This document shows, piece after piece, positions 8,476 to 17,601 of a stretch of DNA of 64,000 nt (position 1 is its first letter; every line of letters starts with the position of its first letter). The position numbers and the translations under genes are program-made. The DNA is from Owenweeksia sp965214115 (lineage in GTDB: Bacteria; Bacteroidota; Bacteroidia; Flavobacteriales; Schleiferiaceae). The notes below the pieces were generated by a model. That model made no database searches, had not been told where the DNA came from, and worked only from the letters and a program-made list of their open reading frames with translations. The stretch lies in contig CBDCAU010000003.1 of NCBI GenBank assembly GCA_965214115.1, forward strand, positions 372,001-436,000, given 5' to 3'.

Positions 8476-9950
8476 TGGCTATTTCAATAATTTTAGTAGT
8501 TCTTTATTCGCTCTTCCTGTTGGTGATTTTGCTGTACAGTTTTGTGCAGCTTAATCTTTTGATAAATTATTTAAAATCTAAAAGAAAAGCAGAGAGCGTT
8601 GAATACAATTTAGACACATTGGAAGATTTACCTTTTGTAACCGTGCAATTACCCGTTTACAATGAATATTATGTAATGGAAAGGCTCTTGGAATGTGTTG
8701 CCAAATTGAACTATCCCAATGCTAAATTGGAAATACAAGTTCTGGACGATTCTACCGATGAATCTTTTGAGCTGGCTCGCGATAAAATCGAAGAATTGAA
8801 GGCGGCGGGTTTGGACATCAAACATATCCACCGTGCCGACCGGAAAGGTTTCAAGGCGGGCGCGCTGAAGGCCGGAATGGAAACCGCAAAAGGCGAATTT
8901 CTCGCCATTTTCGATGCGGATTTTATGCCGTATCCCGATTTTTTATTGCAGACAGTTCCTCACTTTCAAGACCCAAATATCGGGGTGGTGCAAACCCGTT
9001 GGGGTCATTTGAACCGTGATTTTTCGTTGCTCACCAAAGTGCAGGCGTTTGGTTTGGACACCCATTTTACCATCGAACAGGTGGGCCGTAATTCCGGCAA
9101 CCATTTCATCAACTTCAATGGTACTGCGGGGGTTTGGCGCAAGGTCTGCATCCTTGACGCGGGCAATTGGCAGAGCGACACCATTACCGAAGACCTCGAT
9201 TTGAGTTACCGTTCGCAACTGAGAGGGTGGAAATTCAAATATTTGGAAAATGTGGAAACGCCGGCCGAGCTTCCGATAATAATGAGTGCCGCGCGCTCCC
9301 AGCAATTTCGGTGGAACAAAGGCGCCGCCGAAAATTTCCAAAAAATGAAAAAGCACATTTTTTCTCGAAAAACGGCCTCGTTCAAAACCCGCCTTCACGC
9401 CTTTTTCCACCTGCTGAACAGTACGATGTTCCTCATCATTTTTCTCATCGCTGCCCTAAGCATTCCGATGCTTTATATAAAAGCACTTCAACCTGAATTT
9501 GCATTATTTTTTAAAATTTCAAGCGGAGTTTTTGTCAGCACTTTCATCTTTTTTGTAGTGTATTGGGTGGCTTATCAAAAAATGCACGGAAAAAGTTTCA
9601 GAAATTTCATTATTTATATCAAAGACTTTGTATTGTTTTTTTCCATAGCAATGGGATTTTCACTCCACAATTCTGTGGCGGTTTTGGAAGGACATTTGGG
9701 TAAAAAAAGCGGCTTCGTCCGCACCCCAAAATTTAACGTTTCCGATCGCAAGGAAACGTGGCAGAAAAACCGCTATCTTCAAACCCAGCTTTCGGCGGTA
9801 AATTGGGTGGAAGGCTTGATGACTGTTTACTTTCTTTTTGGCATCGTCAGCGCGTTTTTTTTAAAAGATTATGGCTTGTTGTTTTTTCACCTAATGTTGT
9901 TCTTTGGTTTTGGCTACGTTTTTTATAAATCCGTAACGTGCACGGCGTAG
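8475..9950 (+). CDS. Membrane GT2 glycosyltransferase, cellulose synthase-like
   Basis: A 491-residue processive-type GT2 enzyme. It starts at a GTG that overlaps the previous stop. An N-terminal membrane helix (about 5-30) precedes a GT-A domain with VQLPVYNEYYVMERLL, LDDSTDES, the substrate-binding FDADFMP, the catalytic TED in TITEDLDLSYR, and QQFRWNKGAA as the QxxRW-type motif. Further membrane helices lie at about 315-390 and 440-490. Such proteins make beta-glucans, mannans or glucosylated lipids; the product cannot be assigned. The stop overlaps the next frame by 13 bases. Confidence 0.87.
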   Translation: MAISIILVVLYSLFLLVILLYSFVQLNLLINYLKSKRKAESVEYNLDTLEDLPFVTVQLPVYNEYYVMERLLECVAKLNYPNAKLEIQVLDDSTDESFELARDKIEELKAAGLDIKHIHRADRKGFKAGALKAGMETAKGEFLAIFDADFMPYPDFLLQTVPHFQDPNIGVVQTRWGHLNRDFSLLTKVQAFGLDTHFTIEQVGRNSGNHFINFNGTAGVWRKVCILDAGNWQSDTITEDLDLSYRSQLRGWKFKYLENVETPAELPIIMSAARSQQFRWNKGAAENFQKMKKHIFSRKTASFKTRLHAFFHLLNSTMFLIIFLIAALSIPMLYIKALQPEFALFFKISSGVFVSTFIFFVVYWVAYQKMHGKSFRNFIIYIKDFVLFFSIAMGFSLHNSVAVLEGHLGKKSGFVRTPKFNVSDRKETWQKNRYLQTQLSAVNWVEGLMTVYFLFGIVSAFFLKDYGLLFFHLMLFFGFGYVFYKSVTCTA

Positions 9951-11302
9951 GCAAAGCCCCGCTATGGCAGGTGCTGGCGATGATGTCGCTGGTGGTTTTC
10001 TGCTATGTAAACTTGGCGTATTTCGTGCCCCGCGAAAATTTTATGGAAGTGCTGATGCACTATTCCGTTTTGTTCGCGGGTTTTTATTTTTTTCTGAATC
10101 GCGCCAATTTCAGTTTTGCCTTCCTCGCTTTTTTGGCACTGGCTTTCCGGCTGGTTTTTTTGATGGCCAGCCCCGCGCTTTCCAATGATTTTTACCGTTT
10201 TATATGGGATGGCCGCCTCCTTTTTGAAGGGTTGAATCCTTATCTGAGTTTCCCAAATGAATTTTTGGAAAGTGCACACGCGGGAATTGTTTACAATGGC
10301 GAAGCGCTGGCGGCCGGAATGGGAAATCTGAATGCCAGTCATTACACGGTTTACCCGCCCATCAACCAGTTTTGTTTTTGGCTGGCCGCCCTTTTCGGTG
10401 CAAAAAACCTGATGGTCAGCACTTTAGTGTTGCGCATCATCATCATCTTGGCCGACATCGGTATTTGGTTTTTCGGACGAAGATTGCTGCGACATTTAAA
10501 ACTGGACGAGAAAAATATCTTTCTCTACATCCTCAATCCCTTTGTGGTACTGGAGTTTACGGGTAACCTCCACTTTGAGAGCGTGATGATTTTCTTCTTG
10601 ATTTGGACGGTTTATTTATTACTGACCCAAAGGTGGGTGCCTTCTGCGGTGGTGCTGGCCTTTTCGATTTGCACTAAGCTTATTCCACTTATTTTTTTAC
10701 CCATTTTTTTTAAAAAATTGGGATGGAAAAAAGCTGTGATTTATTATTTGACTACAGGAACAACTTGTTTATTAATTTTTACTCCGTTTTTAAATCAAGA
10801 TATAGTTCAAAATTTGACTGATAGTCTCGCCCTTTATTTTCAAAATTTTGAATTTAATGCCAGTATTTATTACATTATCCGAACTATCGGTTTTGAAGTT
10901 ACGGGCTATAATATTATTGCGACCGCGGGAAAAATTTTGCCTGTTATCACCTTCATTGCAATTTTGACTTTGGCGTTTTTGAGAAAAAACAATCGGAGCC
11001 AAACTTTATTAAAATCAATGCTTTTCAGCGTTTGCATATATTATTTACTTTCCACCACCGTGCATCCTTGGTATGTGGCCGTGCCGCTGGGGCTGGCCAT
11101 TTTTACGCCGTTTCGGTTTCCCGTGGTGTGGAGTTTTATGGTCATTTTGAGTTATGCGGCTTATGGCAATCGGGTTTATCAAGAAAACCTCGTTTTAATA
11201 GCATTGGAATATATCATTGTGGTAGTTTATTTTATTTACGAATACCGAATCATTTCGCGCGTCCAAAACTATAATTTCAAACCCGAAAAAAGTTATGCGT
11301 AA
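9938..11302 (+). CDS. GT-C family membrane glycosyltransferase (mannosyltransferase-like)
   Basis: A 454-residue polytopic protein with about eleven hydrophobic helices. In the first large loop SNDFYRFIWDGRLL...GLNPY (residues 85-105) carries the acidic residue and NPY signature of GT-C enzymes that use polyprenyl-phosphate sugars. The proposed GTG start at 9938 lies inside the previous gene; no ATG gives a better N terminus. With the DPM1-like gene two positions upstream, it fits a periplasm-facing mannosyl- or glycosyl-transfer step. It overlaps the following glycosidase gene by eight bases. Confidence 0.8.
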   Translation: MHGVGKAPLWQVLAMMSLVVFCYVNLAYFVPRENFMEVLMHYSVLFAGFYFFLNRANFSFAFLAFLALAFRLVFLMASPALSNDFYRFIWDGRLLFEGLNPYLSFPNEFLESAHAGIVYNGEALAAGMGNLNASHYTVYPPINQFCFWLAALFGAKNLMVSTLVLRIIIILADIGIWFFGRRLLRHLKLDEKNIFLYILNPFVVLEFTGNLHFESVMIFFLIWTVYLLLTQRWVPSAVVLAFSICTKLIPLIFLPIFFKKLGWKKAVIYYLTTGTTCLLIFTPFLNQDIVQNLTDSLALYFQNFEFNASIYYIIRTIGFEVTGYNIIATAGKILPVITFIAILTLAFLRKNNRSQTLLKSMLFSVCIYYLLSTTVHPWYVAVPLGLAIFTPFRFPVVWSFMVILSYAAYGNRVYQENLVLIALEYIIVVVYFIYEYRIISRVQNYNFKPEKSYA

Positions 11303-12332
11303 TCCTATCATTTTTTTGCTCAGTATTTTGTTTACCGGAATAGGTTGTTCGTGCCAACCGGACGAAAAAACGGATATGCAAAACGAGCCGAGTTATCCGC
11401 AAATAAAATTCAAGGGCGCGAGCTTAGTCAGCCCATCGGGGGAAGTTTCAGGTTCGCTGTTCGAGCCTATCGCGGCGGTGAACGCGAATTGGACGGCCAT
11501 CATCCCGTTCGGTTTCATTGCGCCCAGCGAGGCCACCGTGCAATACAACCTGCCGTGGCAATGGTGGGGCGAGCGGGATGAGGGCGTGGCAAAACTCACA
11601 AAATTTGCCCACGACCGAGACATTGAAGTAATGCTGAAACCGCAAGTTTGGCTGCGCGACGGCGCTTATACTGGCGATTATGAACCCAGCAGCGAGACGG
11701 GTTGGAAAGAGCTGGAAAATTCTTATCAAAATTTCATTTTGCATTTTGCCAAACTCGCGGATTCACTGGACTGCGGCGCGTTTTGCATCGGCACGGAATG
11801 GAAAAAATTCCATCAAAAACGACCCTCTTTTTGGTCTAATCTGATTGATTCAGTGCGCGCCCATTTCTCCGGCATCATCACCTACGCGAGCAACTGGGAT
11901 TCCTATCAAACTTTTGCACATTGGGAGAAATTGGATTTTATCGGAATCGACGCCTATTTCCCGCTTTCGGAGGCGAAAACGCCCACGGTGGCACAGTGCA
12001 AAGCCGGCTGGCAGCCCATTTTGGAAACCATCGAAGCGCACCAAAAATCCGTCGGCAAGCCTGTAATTTTCACGGAGTTCGGCTACCGCAGCGCCGATTA
12101 TTGCGCCAAGCGGCCGTGGGAAGAGAAGCCGCAGGACGTGGTAAATATGCAGTCTCAGACAAATGCCTACCAAGCACTCTACGAAGTTTTTTGGGAAAAA
12201 CCTTGGTTTTCAGGCGGTTTTTTTTGGAAATGGTTTCCCGAGCACGCTGCGGCGGGTGGCACAAATCACGAACGCTTTACGCCACAGAATAAACCTGCTG
12301 AAGATGTTATACGAGAGTGGTATGAGAAGTAG
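11295..12332 (+). CDS. GH113-like glycosidase, probable lipoprotein
   Basis: A 345-residue exported TIM-barrel glycoside hydrolase. The hydrophobic N terminus ending GIGCSC (Cys18/Cys20) suggests a lipoprotein, though the lipobox is weak. The likely catalytic glutamates are in CIGTEW (about residue 168, acid/base) and FTEFGYRS (about 261, nucleophile). This pattern and the aromatic-rich loops resemble family GH113, whose known members are beta-mannanases. It is the last gene of the glycan operon and overlaps the GT-C gene, so trimming or releasing the glycan made upstream is a natural hypothesis. Confidence 0.75.
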   Translation: MRNPIIFLLSILFTGIGCSCQPDEKTDMQNEPSYPQIKFKGASLVSPSGEVSGSLFEPIAAVNANWTAIIPFGFIAPSEATVQYNLPWQWWGERDEGVAKLTKFAHDRDIEVMLKPQVWLRDGAYTGDYEPSSETGWKELENSYQNFILHFAKLADSLDCGAFCIGTEWKKFHQKRPSFWSNLIDSVRAHFSGIITYASNWDSYQTFAHWEKLDFIGIDAYFPLSEAKTPTVAQCKAGWQPILETIEAHQKSVGKPVIFTEFGYRSADYCAKRPWEEKPQDVVNMQSQTNAYQALYEVFWEKPWFSGGFFWKWFPEHAAAGGTNHERFTPQNKPAEDVIREWYEK

Positions 12333-12367
12333 CGATTTTTTTAAGATTCGACATCAAAAATTAGTGC

Positions 12368-13240
12368 TTATTTTTTTGACAATGGGTAAATAATTTGTTT
12401 GCCGAAATTTTTGGGAAAGTCTTCATCTTTTTCAAAACCCAGTTCAATATCACGGCCGTTTTTTGGAATATAAGCCGTGCCAAAAAGATAATCCCAAATA
12501 CTTAAACTCAGCCCGAAATTCATTCCGTATTTGTGTCCTTTAAATATCTTTTTAGAATGATGCCAAATATGCATTTTGGGATTGTTTAAAATATAACCAA
12601 AAACGCCATAATTCCAGCCTAAATTGGCGTGGTTCAAATGACCAATCAGAACGGCGATAATATGAATGATAAAAAAATCATCAATTCCAAAGCCCAACAT
12701 TGCCAACGGAATGTATTGGATAGTTTTATAAATAATGCTTTCCATCCAATGAAAACGGAACTGCGCGGCAAAACCCATCTGCTTTACGGAATGATGCACT
12801 TTGTGAAATTCCCACATCCACGGGACGCGGTGCAGCATCCGGTGGATGTTCCATTGGATAAAATCGGCCACTACGAACATTGTCAGAAACTGTGTCCAAA
12901 CGGGCCAAGAACTTATCTCCCAAGCCACAATATTATTTATCCCAAAAAGACCTAAGAAATCATTAAAAAATTCTACCCCAACATTGGATAATCCGTTGTA
13001 CAAAATGAGCGAAAAAAGGAAGAAATTAAAGAACATATACAATCCATCCAACCAAAAATCCTGACGAATGATAGGCTGTTTTTCACGCCAAGGAACGATA
13101 ATTTCCATTAACCAAACGAGAAGCGACAAACCAATCAGCCAATAAAAATAATTGTGAAATGTCGGATTTAAAATTTCATTAGAAAGATAATTCCAATAAT
13201 CTGAATAAGAATTAACAAAAATGTCAATGTATTTATTCAT
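12368..13240 (-). CDS. Sterol desaturase/fatty acid hydroxylase family protein
   Basis: A 290-residue membrane di-iron enzyme. The histidine boxes are HRMLH, HKVHH, HLNHAN and HIWHH, spaced as in the fatty acid hydroxylase superfamily that hydroxylates or desaturates lipids. Four or so hydrophobic segments surround them. It lies 38 bases downstream of the prenyltransferase gene on the same strand, after the mevalonate block, so an isoprenoid or membrane-lipid substrate is possible; carotenoid or ornithine-lipid hydroxylation are alternatives. The start is an ATG with AT-rich upstream DNA. Confidence 0.83.
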   Translation of the reverse strand: MNKYIDIFVNSYSDYWNYLSNEILNPTFHNYFYWLIGLSLLVWLMEIIVPWREKQPIIRQDFWLDGLYMFFNFFLFSLILYNGLSNVGVEFFNDFLGLFGINNIVAWEISSWPVWTQFLTMFVVADFIQWNIHRMLHRVPWMWEFHKVHHSVKQMGFAAQFRFHWMESIIYKTIQYIPLAMLGFGIDDFFIIHIIAVLIGHLNHANLGWNYGVFGYILNNPKMHIWHHSKKIFKGHKYGMNFGLSLSIWDYLFGTAYIPKNGRDIELGFEKDEDFPKNFGKQIIYPLSKK

Positions 13241-13278
13241 CGCAAAATGAATCTTGCAAAGTATTTCAGATTAAGCAC

Positions 13279-14166
13279 TTATACATAAGCAAAAAGTACC
13301 AATCCCAAAATACCCCCGATGATTAAAAACCGATATAAATGATTGAGCCATACATAATGATTTTTTTGATTTGCTTTCGCCAAAAATAATAATGAAAAAA
13401 GTACGCCCGCAGCGCCGATAAAAATGTAATAGCTGATGCCTGAAAAATTGGTTTTGTAAAAAATCAAACCCGCCGGAATAGCACCGACAAATGCAAAAAA
13501 AGCGATGAGCCATTTCGTTTTTGGAATGCCCAATTTAACGGGCAAAGTGGGGTAACCCACAATCACATCGCCTTTCAAGGCCTCCAAATCTTTGATGATT
13601 TCGCGGATGAAAATGGCCAATAAAATGAAGCTGACGTAAGTGATAATCAACAGATTTTCAAGACGATAGTAAATGAAAAGGGCGAAGAAGGGCGTAACCG
13701 CCAAAAGTGCCGCCATCACGTTTCCGAGGAAGGTGATTTTTTTCAATTTATGGGAATAAAACCACAGCAAGAAGATAAAGGCGCTCATAAAAATAAAAAC
13801 CCGCCAAGAGGCGAGCGCGCCCAAAAGTGCCCCGACCACGTTGAACAAAAAATACAACCGCAGCGCGGTACTTTGTTTTACGATTTTTTCATACACCGTT
13901 TTGTTAGGTCGGTTTATCAGGTCTTTTTCTACATCGTAAAAGTTATTGATAATGTAACCACCGGCCACACAGAAAAGTGACGCAAAAACGATAAAATGTA
14001 GTTCGGGGTTTACTAAAGTTTCCTGCCAATTTGTATAATTATTCAATACAAAAATCGCGGCGAGATATTGCGAAAGCGTGAGGAAGAAAATATTGTACCA
14101 CCGCACCATCGAGAGCAAAGCCCCGACCTTAAAAATCAGTAGCTTTTGGCTGCGGCTCAGTGCCAT
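13279..14166 (-). CDS. UbiA-family prenyltransferase (geranylgeranylglycerol-phosphate geranylgeranyltransferase-like)
   Basis: A 295-residue membrane prenyltransferase with about eight helices. The first aspartate motif is NNFYDVEKDLINRPNK (NxxxDxxxD) and the second is KDLEALKGD, both needed for Mg-diphosphate binding. This subgroup in Bacteroidota is usually annotated as geranylgeranylglycerol-phosphate geranylgeranyltransferase, after archaeal ether-lipid enzymes. The true acceptor is not proven. It sits two bases after the mevalonate kinase-like gene, in line with using isoprenyl diphosphate made by that pathway. Confidence 0.8.
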   Translation of the reverse strand: MALSRSQKLLIFKVGALLSMVRWYNIFFLTLSQYLAAIFVLNNYTNWQETLVNPELHFIVFASLFCVAGGYIINNFYDVEKDLINRPNKTVYEKIVKQSTALRLYFLFNVVGALLGALASWRVFIFMSAFIFLLWFYSHKLKKITFLGNVMAALLAVTPFFALFIYYRLENLLIITYVSFILLAIFIREIIKDLEALKGDVIVGYPTLPVKLGIPKTKWLIAFFAFVGAIPAGLIFYKTNFSGISYYIFIGAAGVLFSLLFLAKANQKNHYVWLNHLYRFLIIGGILGLVLFAYV

Positions 14167-14168
14167 AT

Positions 14169-15107
14169 TTAGAAACGGTGAATCAGTTCGGGCTGGTGGT
14201 CTTTCAGCAGGTGGCTGGCCTTTTCATAGTCGCGGGTGAAGCCGAGCACGAAGCCGCCACCGCCTGAGCCACAGAGTTTTAAATAATAGTCATTGGTTTC
14301 AATCCCCTTCTTCCATTGCTCCCTCAAGCTGGACGGAATCATCGGGGCAAAGTATTTAAAAACCAAGCGGCTCAACTTTTTCAGATTGCCGAAAAGCGGT
14401 GCGGAATCTCCTTTCAAAAAGGCTTGGATGCAAGCGTCGTTGTATTTGGTAAACTGCTCTTTCATCACTTTTCGAAAGCCTTGGTTTTTCATTTTTTCCA
14501 TAAAAATGTTTACCATCGGTTGTGTTTCCCCCGGCTGCCCACTGTTTAACAAGAAAATTGCGCCTTTTCCTTCGCCTGATTTTGGTAGGTTTACCGTTCC
14601 TAAATCATTTTGGGATTGTATCAAAAGCGGCAATTTTAAATAACAAATCAAGGGGTCAAGCCCGCTACTTTTTCCGTGGAAATACGATTCCATTTGCCCA
14701 AAAATTTTCTTCAATTTCAGAATGGAATCTTTGTCAATATTTTCTTCGGGGTTGATACGGTTTTTGGCATAGCGTTCATAAATCGCAGCTACGAGCGCAC
14801 CGCTGCTACCCACGCCGTAGCCTTCGGGAATGCTGCTGTCAAAATAATAACCTTCGTCAATATCCTTTTGAAAAGCATCCAAATCCAAATCTACCAAAAG
14901 CTCTTTATCTTTTTGTAAATCAGAAAGATGCGACTGAAAACGCTGCAAGCTGGCGTTGGATTTTTGCGCTTTTTCGTCCAAGCGTCCGCCGATTTTAAAT
15001 GCGCCCCTATAATAATTGTAGGGGATGGAAAGCCCCTTTGAATCGTTGATGATGCCGTATTCCCCGAAGAGGAGAATCTTGGCATAATACAATGGATTTG
15101 AGGTCAT
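14169..15107 (-). CDS. GHMP kinase, probable mevalonate kinase
   Basis: A 312-residue GHMP-superfamily kinase. The ATP-binding motif is IPEGYGVGSSGALVAA near residues 94-109, and the C-terminal glycine-rich motif is KLCGSGGGGFVLGF near 275-288. The N-terminal KILLFGEYGI is the substrate-binding strand. Its place in an operon with diphosphomevalonate decarboxylase supports mevalonate (or phosphomevalonate) phosphorylation in the isopentenyl diphosphate route. Its ATG overlaps the decarboxylase stop by one base (TAATG). Confidence 0.85.
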   Translation of the reverse strand: MTSNPLYYAKILLFGEYGIINDSKGLSIPYNYYRGAFKIGGRLDEKAQKSNASLQRFQSHLSDLQKDKELLVDLDLDAFQKDIDEGYYFDSSIPEGYGVGSSGALVAAIYERYAKNRINPEENIDKDSILKLKKIFGQMESYFHGKSSGLDPLICYLKLPLLIQSQNDLGTVNLPKSGEGKGAIFLLNSGQPGETQPMVNIFMEKMKNQGFRKVMKEQFTKYNDACIQAFLKGDSAPLFGNLKKLSRLVFKYFAPMIPSSLREQWKKGIETNDYYLKLCGSGGGGFVLGFTRDYEKASHLLKDHQPELIHRF

Positions 15108-16141
15108 TAAGATAGTTTTTCAGGGCCGCTGCCAACTTGGTCGCAAATATACTTCCCGTTTTGCAAATGCGGTATCAAAGAATTGTTAACGAACTCTTTT
15201 ACAGAAAGTTCCACCTTTTTTGGAAAGAGCAAATGCACATTGGCGCCAGCATCCAAAGTGAAGAAAGCGGGAAGTTTCGTCTCTTTTCGGAATTCCCAAA
15301 TTTTCTCCAAAATAGATACGGTATTAGGCTTCATCAAGATGAAGTAGGGGTTGGAGGTCATCATCATCGCGTGGAGGGTAAGTGCCTCGCTCTCAACGAT
15401 TTTCCCGAATTTGTGGAGGTCGCCGCTTTCAATTGTTTTTAATAATTCCGCGAGATTTTCGTGCGCTTGCAAAAAGCGTTTTTCTGCGAAGGGATGGTTT
15501 TTCATCAAACCGTGGCCAGTGGTGCTGCTCACTTTTTTTGAGCCGGTTTCCACCAATAACACATAATCCTGAAAATCCATAAAAACCTCGTTTACAGCAC
15601 CTTGATACGGCACGGCAAATTCATCTGAACTTTCGGCGATTCCCTCAAATTTCCCCCATTCCACCAAACCGCCGTAAATGGAACGGCACGCGCTACCCGA
15701 ACCCGACCGCGCCCATTCGCTGGCTTTTTTATAAAAATCGGTAGTGTTTTTTCCTTCGATCTTTTCTTTTAAACCTAAAACACAAAGCGCCAAAGCACAC
15801 ATTCCCGATGCACTACTGGCAATGCCACTACTGTGCGGAAAACTATTGTACGTTTTTATCTCAATTCGATGGTTTTTTAGAAAATCAGCTTCACTAGTAA
15901 TTTGGCGAAAGAAATTTTCAGTTTTTGGCTTAAACCCATCTACTCTTTTATCATCTAAAAAGATGGAAAAGTCAAAATCTACTTTTGATTTTTTTTCGGA
16001 AAGAAAAACCTCGGTTTCCGTATAACAATTCTGCAACGTAAAACTGATACTCGGATTGGCGGGGATTTGATTGGGGAATTTACCCCAGTATTTTACCAAT
16101 GCAATGTTGCTGGGACTGCGCCATTTTACAGAATGCTGCAA
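15107..16141 (-). CDS. mvaD: Diphosphomevalonate decarboxylase
   Basis: A 344-residue GHMP-fold enzyme that converts mevalonate diphosphate to isopentenyl diphosphate with ATP. Family motifs are WRSPSNIALVKYWGK at 8-22, PHSSGIASSASGMCALAL near 107-124 and ARSGSGSACRS near 150. The frame opens with TTG at 16141, only seven residues before the conserved WRSPSNIALVKYWGK motif; no upstream ATG gives a better N terminus. It is the first gene of the decarboxylase-kinase-prenyltransferase series read leftward. Confidence 0.9.
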   Translation of the reverse strand: MQHSVKWRSPSNIALVKYWGKFPNQIPANPSISFTLQNCYTETEVFLSEKKSKVDFDFSIFLDDKRVDGFKPKTENFFRQITSEADFLKNHRIEIKTYNSFPHSSGIASSASGMCALALCVLGLKEKIEGKNTTDFYKKASEWARSGSGSACRSIYGGLVEWGKFEGIAESSDEFAVPYQGAVNEVFMDFQDYVLLVETGSKKVSSTTGHGLMKNHPFAEKRFLQAHENLAELLKTIESGDLHKFGKIVESEALTLHAMMMTSNPYFILMKPNTVSILEKIWEFRKETKLPAFFTLDAGANVHLLFPKKVELSVKEFVNNSLIPHLQNGKYICDQVGSGPEKLS

Positions 16142-16185
16142 ATTTTAAGAATGGGTTTTAGAAATTTTGGAATGTAGAAATGCGC

Positions 16186-17064
16186 TCAAACCTCTGCCGA
16201 ACGCGCCTCTGCTTCACGGTCAATTTTCTTGACCAAACCTTGCAAAACTTTGCCCGGCCCCACTTCGATAAATTCCGTCGCGCCGTCCTTTATCATCTGT
16301 TGCACACTTTGCGTCCAGCGAACCGGCGCGGTCAATTGGGCAATCAAATTTTTTTGAATCTCAACGGGATTTGAAATTGCAGAGGCCGTAACATTTTGAT
16401 ATACAGGACAAACCGGATTTGAAAAATGCGTGGCTTCAATGGCGGCCCGCAGTTTTTCCTCGGCGGGTTTCATCAATGGCGAGTGAAAAGCGCCGCCCAC
16501 GGGCAACACCAGCGCCCGTTTTGCGCCGGACTTTTTCATCTGTTCACAAGCCAAATTTATCGCGCCGGTGCTGCCGGAAATCACCAACTGGCCGGGGCAA
16601 TTATAATTGGCGGGGACAACGATTCCGTCGATGTCGGCGCACACTTGCTCCACCACTTGGTCTTCCAGTCCGAGGACGGCGGCCATCGTGCTGGGCTCTT
16701 GTTCGCAGGCGTATTGCATCGCTTCGGCGCGCTGGCTCACGAGTTTAAGGCCATCTTCAAAAGTCAATGCCCCATTGGCCACCAGCGCTGAAAACTCGCC
16801 CAAAGAATGCCCCGCCACCATATCGGGACGGAAATCTTGTAAGGTTTTTGCCAAAATCACCGAGTGTAAAAAAACCGCCGGTTGTGTCACGCGGGTTTGC
16901 TTCAAATCTTCCGCAGAACCTTGAAACATTATATCGGTAATTTTAAAACCAAGAATGTCATCCGCTTTATCAAAGAGTTCTTTTGCTTTTGGGTCGTTTT
17001 CGTATAAATCCTTTCCCATTCCGGAAAACTGTGCGCCTTGACCGGGGAAAATGTATGCTTTCAT
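16186..17064 (-). CDS. fabD: Malonyl CoA-acyl carrier protein transacylase
   Basis: A 292-residue cytoplasmic enzyme that transfers malonyl groups from CoA to acyl carrier protein for fatty acid synthesis. Motifs: FPGQGAQFSGMGKDLY at the N terminus, the nucleophile serine in VAGHSLGEFSALVANG near residue 85-100, and GAFHSPLM with the catalytic histidine near 200. Length is normal for FabD. Upstream DNA is a low-complexity GTTTGTGG/GTTCTGAG-rich stretch. Confidence 0.93.
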   Translation of the reverse strand: MKAYIFPGQGAQFSGMGKDLYENDPKAKELFDKADDILGFKITDIMFQGSAEDLKQTRVTQPAVFLHSVILAKTLQDFRPDMVAGHSLGEFSALVANGALTFEDGLKLVSQRAEAMQYACEQEPSTMAAVLGLEDQVVEQVCADIDGIVVPANYNCPGQLVISGSTGAINLACEQMKKSGAKRALVLPVGGAFHSPLMKPAEEKLRAAIEATHFSNPVCPVYQNVTASAISNPVEIQKNLIAQLTAPVRWTQSVQQMIKDGATEFIEVGPGKVLQGLVKKIDREAEARSAEV

Positions 17065-17080
17065 AAAGAAAAAATTGTTT

Positions 17081-17172
17081 GAAGTTTGTGGTTTGTGGTT
17101 TGAAGTTTTTGTTCTGAGTTCCGTGTTCTGAGTTCCGCGTTTTGGCCGTGGTCTGGGGACTGTCGGCTGTGG
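17081..17172. repeat. Low-complexity direct-repeat stretch between fabD and the queD-like gene
   Basis: Near-repeats of GTTTGTGGTTTGAAG and GTTCTGAGTTCCG run for about 90 bases, then change to GGACTGTCGGCTGTGGAC. Similar CTGTGGACT-type wording recurs at 40995-41050 and 59865-59895. Noncoding. Confidence 0.6.
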
Positions 17173-17178
17173 ACATCT

Positions 17179-17589
17179 TCAACCAAAATATTCCACCGCA
17201 TTGTTCTCCGTTTCTTCCAATCTTATTTTATGCAATTCGCAGTCGTGCTTTTGGATTTCGGGAGCAAGGATGTTCCAGACTTCGGTGGCAAAAACCTCGG
17301 TGCTGGTCAGTTTTCCTTGCATAAAATCCACATCACGGTTCAAGTTGTGGTGGTCCACTTTGTCGATGACCAAAGTTTTGATAATGCGTTTGAGGTCGGC
17401 AAGGTTCATCACAAATCCCGTGTCGGGGTGGATTTTGCCCTTCACCGTAACGTACAAAACATAGTTGTGGCCGTGAAAATTCGGATTGGCGCACTTGCCG
17501 AAAACTTCGTGGTTTTTGGCGTCGCTCCAGTCGGGATTCCATAGCTGGTGGGCGGCGGCGAATTGCTCGCGGCGTTCAATGAAAATCAT
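17179..17589 (-). CDS. 6-carboxytetrahydropterin synthase family protein (QueD/PTPS)
   Basis: A 136-residue member of the T-fold family. Zinc-binding histidines appear in FAAAHQLW and FHGHNYVLY, and the catalytic cysteine lies in GKCANPNFHGH. A DHHNLN motif carries a further active-site histidine, and the C-terminal RLEETENN supplies the glutamate that binds the pterin. Members convert dihydroneopterin triphosphate to 6-carboxy- or 6-pyruvoyl-tetrahydropterin; no other queuosine genes are in the window to separate the two. A TAACTTTG box lies four bases before the ATG, so the message is probably leaderless or nearly so. Confidence 0.88.
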   Translation of the reverse strand: MIFIERREQFAAAHQLWNPDWSDAKNHEVFGKCANPNFHGHNYVLYVTVKGKIHPDTGFVMNLADLKRIIKTLVIDKVDHHNLNRDVDFMQGKLTSTEVFATEVWNILAPEIQKHDCELHKIRLEETENNAVEYFG

Positions 17590-17593
17590 TGGG

Positions 17594-17601
17594 CAAAGTT
17601 A
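17594..17601 (-). promoter_or_regulatory. Bacteroidota-type -7 box before the queD-like gene
   Basis: TAACTTTG on the minus strand matches the TAnnTTTG consensus of the Bacteroidota primary sigma factor. It ends four bases before the ATG at 17589. No convincing TTTG -33 element is seen, only an AT-rich stretch. Confidence 0.5.

Noticed and set aside
12629..12955. Plus-strand frame inside the sterol desaturase gene
   Set aside because: The minus strand gives a complete histidine-box enzyme; the plus frame has no recognisable domain.
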